Assembly (NCBI RefSeq): GCF_026000375.1
Contig: NZ_AP026708.1
Coordinates: 1,552,501 to 1,616,500 of the forward strand
Length of the DNA stretch: 64,000 nucleotides
Direction: 5' to 3'
Source: Pseudodesulfovibrio portus
Lineage (GTDB): Bacteria > Desulfobacterota > Desulfovibrionia > Desulfovibrionales > Desulfovibrionaceae
The position numbers were made by a program, and so were the translations under genes. The notes below the pieces were generated by a model that saw nothing but the letters and a program-made list of their open reading frames with translations, ran no database searches and had not been told where the DNA came from. Below, in pieces: positions 59,024 to 64,000 of the stretch (positions within the stretch are counted from its first letter, which is position 1; every line of letters starts with the position of its first letter).

Positions 59024-59251
59024 ATGAAGGGTTATAAGGATAGCCGCGTCCAGTGCGCGGTCGATATGGAAACGGAACGCGTTTTCGACGAGTTCGACGC
59101 CACCGAGTCGGAGCGGCCCCATCGGGACCCGCCCGATGAACGGGCACGCAAGATCGCCCGCCTCAAGGCGGAGGTCGATGCAGGCACCTACAAGGCGGAC
59201 GTCATGGACATCGCGAGGCTCCTGACATCGGCCATGGACCCCACGCTGTAG
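59024..59251 (+). CDS. flgM: FlgM-like anti-sigma-28 factor
   Basis: This 75-aa protein matches the C-terminal FlgM domain: RARKIARLKAEVDAGTYKADVMDIARLLTSAMD is the helical segment that binds and inhibits FliA. The N-terminal half is polar and probably disordered, as in known FlgM, which is exported through the flagellar hook to free FliA. GGAGGGG precedes the ATG. Other flagellar genes are not in the window. The perfect 27-bp-arm hairpin terminator starts at the stop. Confidence 0.83.
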   Translation: MKGYKDSRVQCAVDMETERVFDEFDATESERPHRDPPDERARKIARLKAEVDAGTYKADVMDIARLLTSAMDPTL

Positions 59252-59309
59252 GGTCGCCCGCAAAAAAGGCGGGGCTGGTTTTCCAGCCCCGCCTTTTTTG
59301 CGGGCGACC
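59252..59309. terminator. perfect 27-bp-arm hairpin terminator
   Basis: The arms open GGTCGCCCGCAAAAAAGGCG and extend to GGGCTGG before a TTTT loop, and the second arm is the exact complement. The inner GGCGGGGCTGG/CCAGCCCCGCC stem is followed by T6 on both strands, so it is a bidirectional terminator whose outer arms also pair. It begins with the base after the flgM stop. Confidence 0.9.
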
Positions 59310-59314
59310 GTGCC

Positions 59315-59436
59315 GGTTGGGGATAGCGGGCCATCTGCACATTTTGCCGGGCTTGCCCCTGTCCTCGCCGTACGGGGGTACGGCTGCGGTAGGGCTGCGC
59401 CCGACAAAATGCACATCTGACCCACTCTACCCAACC
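59315..59436 (+). repeat. 122-bp palindromic repeat, copy 4
   Basis: It opens GGTTGGGGATAGCGGGCCAT, has CCGTACGGGGGTACGG at the centre and ends ACCCACTCTACCCAACC. It has the same length and polarity as the other copies but is separated from the flgM stop by the terminator. Downstream, to 59540, stand TTGGGTGCG-TGC-CGCACCCAA (59464-59484) and a GGGGTCGCTTTGCTTCC block shared with copy 3. No gene is visible between 59310 and 59626. Confidence 0.85.
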
Positions 59437-59626
59437 TCCATGCATCGGGGAGGAAAGCCGCTGTTGGGTGCGTGCCGCACCCAAATCGCTCCAAAGGGGA
59501 GAAAGAAGCGAGGGGTCGCTTTGCTTCCTCGCCGGGGGAAGTAAGGAGAGTGGGTGATTGACCCTTGGGGGAATATTTGGTCCAATTCGTCGGCTTGACG
59601 CAACCCCGAAACAGCACAGGTTTTTC

Positions 59627-60952
59627 ATGACGCAACGGATGGATTGGACGCGGCTTCTGGATGCTTCCCGGTATGGAAGCGAGAGCGGCGGGGACCGGGT
59701 GCGAAGCCCGTTTCAAAAAGACATCGACCGGATCACGTTCAGCGACCATTTTCGGCGGCTGGCGCGCAAGACGCAGGTCCACCCGCTCAACGAGAACGAC
59801 CACATCCATTCCCGGCTGACCCACAGCCTGGAGGTGGCGTCCGTGGGCAAGAGCCTGGGCGAGCTGGCGGGGCTGTTTCTGGAGGAGCGGGGCGAGCTGC
59901 CCCACGGGCTGCAGCCCCGCGACGTGGGAGAGGCGGTCCAGGGTGCGTGCCTGGCGCACGACATCGGCAACCCGCCCTTCGGGCACAGCGGGGAGGAGGC
60001 CATCAAGGCCTGGTTCAGGCAAAACCGGGACGGCCTCAACCACCTGCGGCCGGAACAGCGCTCCGACTTCATCAAATTCGACGGCAACGCCATGGCCGTG
60101 CGCGTCCTGCTGTCCACCGGATTCTACAAGACCGGCATGAGCCCGACCCACGCCGTGCTCGGCGCGCTGCTCAAGTACCCGTGGCCCTCGGACTTCGACG
60201 CCGGGAAGGACAAGTTCAGCTACTTCCAGACCGAAGCCGACGCCATGGCCGAGGTCGCCGAGACCCTGGGGCTCATCCCCATGGACGGGCGGTACTCGCG
60301 GCCGCCCCTGGCCTACCTGACCGAGGCCGCCGACGACATCTGCTACCGGATCATCGACATCGAGGACGGCACCGAGATGGGTATCCTCGACCCCATGTTC
60401 ATGTACGACCGCTTTGCCGCAGCCCTGGGCATGGACAAGGACGAAAAGTACGCAAAGCTGCCTGACGCCCACTTCCGGCAGCGCAACTCCCAGATACGGG
60501 CCAAGCTCATCCACCTGGCCACCGAGGAGATCGCCGGGCTCTTCGAGACCCATTACGAGGCCATCATGACCGGCACCTTCGACGTCAAGTCGAGCCTCAT
60601 GGAGCAATCCGAGGGCGGCATCTGCCGGACCATCCACGACGTGTACGGTTCCATCACCAGGACCCTGTTCCTGTCCCGGCGAAAAGCCATCCTGGAGCTG
60701 GGCGCGCAAAACGCCATCGGACGCCTCCTGGACCAGATCATGGGCGAGGCGCACCGGTTCTGTACCGAGGAGAAATCCGCCAACCGGGACAAGGTGAAAA
60801 TCCTCATCGGCGACGACATCATCGACGGTATCCCCACGGACCGCCCCGACTGCCACTACCGGGTCGTCATGGCCATCGTGGACTATGTCTCGGGCATGAC
60901 CGACCACTACGCCACGGAGCTGTGCCGCAAGCTGCTCGGCCTGGGCTACTGA
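59627..60952 (+). CDS. dgt: deoxyguanosinetriphosphate triphosphohydrolase family protein
   Basis: This 441-aa HD-domain enzyme hydrolyses dGTP (or other dNTPs) to the nucleoside and triphosphate. The motifs are RVRSPFQKDIDRITFSDHFRRLARKTQVHPLNENDHIHSRLTHSLEV (first His), ACLAHDIGNPPFGHSGE (HD pair with second His) and YLTEAADDICYRIIDIEDG (distal Asp). The length fits dGTPase-like proteins of the longer type. The start at 59627 (MTQRMDWTRLL) is the family start. A weak AGG lies upstream. A terminator follows at 60969. Confidence 0.93.
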   Translation: MTQRMDWTRLLDASRYGSESGGDRVRSPFQKDIDRITFSDHFRRLARKTQVHPLNENDHIHSRLTHSLEVASVGKSLGELAGLFLEERGELPHGLQPRDVGEAVQGACLAHDIGNPPFGHSGEEAIKAWFRQNRDGLNHLRPEQRSDFIKFDGNAMAVRVLLSTGFYKTGMSPTHAVLGALLKYPWPSDFDAGKDKFSYFQTEADAMAEVAETLGLIPMDGRYSRPPLAYLTEAADDICYRIIDIEDGTEMGILDPMFMYDRFAAALGMDKDEKYAKLPDAHFRQRNSQIRAKLIHLATEEIAGLFETHYEAIMTGTFDVKSSLMEQSEGGICRTIHDVYGSITRTLFLSRRKAILELGAQNAIGRLLDQIMGEAHRFCTEEKSANRDKVKILIGDDIIDGIPTDRPDCHYRVVMAIVDYVSGMTDHYATELCRKLLGLGY

Positions 60953-60968
60953 TCCCGACACAAAAACA

Positions 60969-60996
60969 AAAGCCCGGACTGGCCGGTCCGGGCTTT
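60969..60996. terminator. terminator between dgt and htpG
   Basis: AAAGCCCGGAC and GTCCGGGCTTT form a perfect 11-bp stem with a 6-base loop, A-rich on the left and T-ending on the right, between converging genes. Confidence 0.82.
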
Positions 60997-61027
60997 CTCA
61001 TATCTCCGCCGCTTGCGCGGCAGGGGG

Positions 61028-62917
61028 TTATTTGCTTGCGTCCACGTACCAGCCGCTGGACTTGGTGAGCAGGTCCTGAACGCGGCCCACCAGGGCGTGG
61101 GGGTCGGTCAGGTAGCCTTCGAGCAGCAGGGCGGATTCGAAGAGCTGGTTGGCGGCCTGGTCGATGAACGGGTCGTTCTCATCCCTTTCCATGATGGACA
61201 GCATGTTGCGGATGAGCGCGTGGTCCGGGTTGATCTCCAGCACCTTCTTGGGAATGGACGAGTCCTTATGCATGACGCGCATGATCTTGTCCATGGAGGA
61301 AGTGAACTGGCCGTCCGGGTTGGACAGGCAGACCGGGGAGTCGGACAGCCGGGTGGACGGCTTGACCTCGGTCACGGAGTCGCCGAGCGCGTCCTTGAAG
61401 CGGGCAACGAGCTTGTCCAGGGTGGATTTCTGCTCCTCGCTCAGGGCCTCGGGCTTGTCCTCCTTTTCCAGGGACTCGAACTTGTCGAGCTTGTCCATCT
61501 CCGCGTGCTCGGCGGCCACCAGCGCGTAGCCGTCGAATTCGCGCAGGGCGTCCATGACGAATTCGTCGATGGGCTCGTAGAGGTACAGGACCTCGATGGA
61601 CTTCCTGCGGAAAACCTCCAGGTGCGGGGACAGGCCGAGGGCCTCGCGGCTGGGGCCGTAGGCGTAGTAGATTTCCTTCTGCTCTTCCTTGGCCCGACCG
61701 ATGTAGTCGGCGAACGAGGTCAGCCCCTTTGCGTCCTCGGAGGCGGAAGAGTTGAAACGCACCAGGCCGCCGAACTTGTCCTTGTTCAGGAAGTCCATGT
61801 AGCCCGCCTTGAACAGCTCGCCGTGGGCGCGCCAGAACTCGTTGTACCGGTCCGCGTCGTCCTTGGCCATCTTCTCCAGATGGGTGAAGACCTGCTTGGT
61901 CAGGGTGGAGCTGATCTTGCGCATCAGGATGTTGTCCTGCAGGGTCTCGCGCGAAATGTTCAGGGGCAGGTCCTCGGTGTCCACCACGCCCTTGAGGAAG
62001 CCCAGGTATTCGGGCAGCAGGTCCTTGTTCTGCTTTTCGATGAGCACGCGGCGGACGTACAGGTCCAACCCCCGGTTCTCCCGGCCCAGGCCGAACGGGT
62101 CGTCGCCGGACTTGGGAATGAACATCAGGGCGTTGAACTGGACCGGCGCGTCAACGGACGTGTGCAGGGTGTCGAACGGGTCCTCGGCGTCGAACGTCAG
62201 GAACTTGTAGAACTCGGCGTACTGATCGGATGTGATCTGGAACTTGGGCTCGCGCCACAGGGCCTGGATGGTGTTGACGCGCTCCTCACCCACGAAGATG
62301 GGGAAATTGATGAAATTGGAGTGCTTGTTGATGATCTGCTTGAGGTGCGCCTCGTTGGTGAACCGGTCGGCCAGATCCTTCTTGAGGTGGACCACGATCT
62401 CGGTGCCGCGCGGTCGGTCCTCGTCCAGTTCCTGGAGCTTGTAGTCGGTCTTGCCGTCAGACGTCCAGGCGATGGGGGCGGCCCCTTCCTCGGCGGATCG
62501 GGTGGTCACGGTCACCTCGTCGGCCACCATGTACACGGAATAGAAGCCCACGCCGAACCGGCCGATCAGGGAGTCGAGGGACTCCTTGCCCTCCTCGGCC
62601 AGCCGGGTCAGCTCGGCGGTGCCGGAGTGGGCGATGGTGCCGATGTTTCGCATCAGCTCGTCGCGGGTCATGCCGATGCCGGTGTCGGTGATGGTCAGGG
62701 TCCCGGCGTCCTTGTCGACGGTGATGCGGATTTCCTGGGTCACGCCGTCGTCCTCGCCCTCGCTCTGGGACTTGAAGCGGACCTTCTCCAGGGCGTCGGA
62801 CGCGTTGGAGACGAGCTCGCGCAGGAAGATTTCCTTGTTGGTGTACAGCGAGTGGACCAGAATATCGAGCAACTGGCTGACTTCGGCCTTGAATTTGTGG
62901 CTGGTTTTTCTGCCCAT
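61028..62917 (-). CDS. htpG: molecular chaperone HtpG (Hsp90 family)
   Basis: This 629-aa protein has the GHKL ATPase N-terminal domain: FLRELVSNASDALEK, DTGIGMTRDEL and GRFGVGFYSVYMVAD (glycine loop). The middle domain opens LWREPKFQITSDQYAEFYKF and holds PLNISRETLQDN with the catalytic-loop Arg. The C-terminal dimer domain follows. It refolds or remodels client proteins with ATP. CCGGAGG precedes the ATG. A perfect 14-bp-arm hairpin stands 34 bases upstream. No CIRCE element was seen, so heat control, if any, is through another route. Confidence 0.97.
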   Translation of the reverse strand: MGRKTSHKFKAEVSQLLDILVHSLYTNKEIFLRELVSNASDALEKVRFKSQSEGEDDGVTQEIRITVDKDAGTLTITDTGIGMTRDELMRNIGTIAHSGTAELTRLAEEGKESLDSLIGRFGVGFYSVYMVADEVTVTTRSAEEGAAPIAWTSDGKTDYKLQELDEDRPRGTEIVVHLKKDLADRFTNEAHLKQIINKHSNFINFPIFVGEERVNTIQALWREPKFQITSDQYAEFYKFLTFDAEDPFDTLHTSVDAPVQFNALMFIPKSGDDPFGLGRENRGLDLYVRRVLIEKQNKDLLPEYLGFLKGVVDTEDLPLNISRETLQDNILMRKISSTLTKQVFTHLEKMAKDDADRYNEFWRAHGELFKAGYMDFLNKDKFGGLVRFNSSASEDAKGLTSFADYIGRAKEEQKEIYYAYGPSREALGLSPHLEVFRRKSIEVLYLYEPIDEFVMDALREFDGYALVAAEHAEMDKLDKFESLEKEDKPEALSEEQKSTLDKLVARFKDALGDSVTEVKPSTRLSDSPVCLSNPDGQFTSSMDKIMRVMHKDSSIPKKVLEINPDHALIRNMLSIMERDENDPFIDQAANQLFESALLLEGYLTDPHALVGRVQDLLTKSSGWYVDASK

Positions 62918-62950
62918 GTTAACTACCTCCGGAATCGAATGATATACGTG

Positions 62951-62981
62951 CCCGCCGGTCGAGCGGCGCTCGACCGGCGGG
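62951..62981 (-). terminator. hairpin between the MerR-like gene and htpG
   Basis: CCCGCCGGTCGAGC and GCTCGACCGGCGGG form a perfect 14-bp stem with a 3-base loop. It lacks a T-run and leaves the htpG ribosome-binding site free, so it may be a partial terminator of the upstream gene rather than a thermosensor. Confidence 0.5.
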
Positions 62982-63029
62982 ACTATGGTTAGGAGAGTGT
63001 GTTCGGGTGGTTAGTCCCCGGAACAGGGA

Positions 63030-63638
63030 CTAGGTAGATACTGATTTGATCTTGTCAAGGAGGTACTTTTCCATTTCGCGGCGGTCCTTCCTCAGCCGGA
63101 CCATCTCCGCTTCCATGACCGCCAGCTTCTGCTTGAGTTCCTTGTTCTCGCTCTTGAGGGCCTCGGTCTCCTCCATGGCGGCCGTGATGCGCCCGGCCGC
63201 GTCCTCAAGCCCCTGGCGCACGTCGGAAATATCCGCGCCTCCCGCGTTTTGGGAGTCGAGCACGGAGCGGATGCCGTCGCCCACGGACTTGGCGATCTCC
63301 ATGCCGATGGCCGCGGCCATCTTCATGACCGGCTCCATGGACGGGCCGTTCACGGCCATGGCCGCCGGGACGCCGACGGATTCGGGCATGGCGTCGGCCT
63401 GCAGGGGGTAGGAATGGGCCAGCTGGTCCATGACGTCGCGGGCCGTGTGCCCTTCCTTGAGCAATTTGGAGATGGTGGCAAAAACCTCAACGGCTTCGGG
63501 CCGAAACCGCTTCTGGCGACCGCGCCCCACCGAGGGCAGGTGCTGGGCGAACCGGTTCTTCCAGTAATGCACCGTGGACTCGGGCAGATCCAGTTCGCGG
63601 GCGATCTCAGCCACGGAAAGCACTTTTTTGCCGGTCAT
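63030..63638 (-). CDS. MerR-like HTH protein with coiled coil
   Basis: This 202-aa protein has a MerR-type HTH (LSVAEIARELDLPESTVHYWKNRFAQHLPSVGRGRQKRFRPEAVEVFATISKLLKEGHT, about 8-68). A hydrophobic/Gly-Ala region (about 90-125) and a C-terminal coiled coil (GRITAAMEETEALKSENKELKQKLAVMEAEMVRLRKDRREMEKYL) follow. The coiled coil is much longer than in effector-binding MerR proteins. No metal-binding Cys is present. The function is unknown. Its stop forms the base of a TAGTCCC/GGGACTA hairpin (63012-63032). GGAGGAGTG precedes the ATG at 63638. Confidence 0.78.
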   Translation of the reverse strand: MTGKKVLSVAEIARELDLPESTVHYWKNRFAQHLPSVGRGRQKRFRPEAVEVFATISKLLKEGHTARDVMDQLAHSYPLQADAMPESVGVPAAMAVNGPSMEPVMKMAAAIGMEIAKSVGDGIRSVLDSQNAGGADISDVRQGLEDAAGRITAAMEETEALKSENKELKQKLAVMEAEMVRLRKDRREMEKYLLDKIKSVST

Positions 63639-63653
63639 TGCACACTCCTCCAC

Positions 63654-63936
63654 TGCTTGTAGACCTTGTTGTTCTTCATTGGAGTACAGAAAAAACCGGC
63701 TTATCTCAAGAAAAAATAAACTTTATCCTATTTATTTTTAAGATTTTTTTCTGAAACACCCAATTTTCGACATGGTTGTGGTTGAAATTCTTGAATTTTT
63801 CTAGACTTTTGGTAGAGAAAACGATCGACAGCCTTCGGAACGGTGGCCCGGCATTGAAAAAGCCCATTTGCGCTCCGCCCGATATCCATTTATCGTCACG
63901 CAACAAAACGCGACCACAGCAAGGAAACCACAGCGC
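63654..63936. other. AT-rich divergent intergenic region
   Basis: No supported gene lies here. The stretch 63690-63830 is rich in A and T runs, in sharp contrast to its surroundings. It lies between the divergent MerR-like and DoxX/MauE-like genes, so it must hold their promoters. No clear hexamer pair was fixed. Confidence 0.5.
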
Positions 63937-64000
63937 ATGAAACCTCTCCTGTCCGGCAGCCCGGCCTATTTCATCCTCAGGCTCATCCTGGGCGGCCTGT
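63937..64000 (+). CDS. DoxX/MauE-like membrane protein, 5' fragment
   Basis: The window ends after 21 codons, which read MKPLLSGSPAYFILRLILGG and then Leu. A short polar lead followed at once by a hydrophobic helix of the YxLRLxLGG type is the start expected of MauE/DoxX-family redox-associated membrane proteins, common in Desulfovibrio. AAGGAAA lies upstream. The call is tentative because the gene runs off the right edge. Confidence 0.45.
   Translation, partial: MKPLLSGSPAYFILRLILGGL

Noticed and set aside
59021-60961. 646-codon open frame opposite dgt and flgM
   Set aside because: Antisense to the dGTPase gene. Part of its length is translated repeat copy 4.
62918-62981. RNA thermometer for htpG
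   Set aside because: The hairpin is too GC-rich and does not pair with the ribosome-binding site.
61013-62992. 659-codon open frame opposite htpG
   Set aside because: Antisense shadow of a clear Hsp90 gene.
63706-63906. 66-codon minus-strand frame in the AT-rich spacer
   Set aside because: No ribosome-binding site and composition set by A/T runs. It is more likely a promoter region.

Overview
The window is GC-rich and densely coded. It most likely comes from a sulfate-reducing member of the Desulfovibrionaceae (Desulfovibrio/Pseudodesulfovibrio type). The decisive evidence is a complete dsrMKJOP membrane complex (29914-35075) headed by an RsbRD-type gene. Support comes from a small protein resembling the Desulfovibrio-restricted DVU0772 family, a flagellar FlgM, many PAS/GGDEF and sensor-kinase proteins, and hairpin-rich intergenic repeats of the sort common in these genomes. 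No rRNA, tRNA, CRISPR array, prophage or transposase was seen.

Layout. 1-3662: start of a phosphoesterase, then an Mla lipid-transport operon (mlaEFDCA, minus strand). 3848-10803: HD hydrolase, tautomerase, argJ, TauE-like permease, DUF3124 protein, nicotinamide-nucleotide amidase, a MarR/MFS efflux pair with a clear operator, and two small lineage proteins. 11160-16193: rnhA, a TPM-like membrane protein and a MacAB-like efflux operon. 16304-24065: hflKC, an S24-type repressor apparently lacking its catalytic lysine, an AI-2E family permease, serB, bactofilin with an unlisted 53-aa companion, an acetyltransferase and a D-lyxose isomerase. 24456-28753: a DUF2318/ABC operon behind a sigma-54-type promoter, and an FmdE-MoeA fusion. 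28829-35798: a periplasmic binding protein and the dsr cluster. 36052-47946: signalling proteins, TrmI, a radical SAM protein, RNase G, and a DUF1007-NicO metal transporter. 48171-51732: Lrp regulator, alanine dehydrogenase and an in-frame GAF-GAPDH fusion. 51817-64000: acyltransferase, diguanylate cyclase, lytic transglycosylase, PhoH, tautomerase, glycosyltransferase, flgM, dgt, htpG, a MerR-like protein and the start of a DoxX/MauE-like membrane protein.

The most unusual items are the following. (1) The GAF-GAPDH open reading frame has a good internal ribosome-binding site, so two products are possible. (2) A 121-122 bp imperfect palindrome is present four times (10808, 27004, 43500, 59315), always in the same polarity relative to the gene it follows, and three times only 2-8 nt after a stop codon. 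(3) The DUF2318-ABC operon has a sigma-54 promoter with an upstream palindrome. (4) The flgM leader can form mutually exclusive hairpins.

All functional calls come from reading the sequence and from family knowledge. No database search was run. Where a start codon was moved from the longest possible reading frame, the reason is given.
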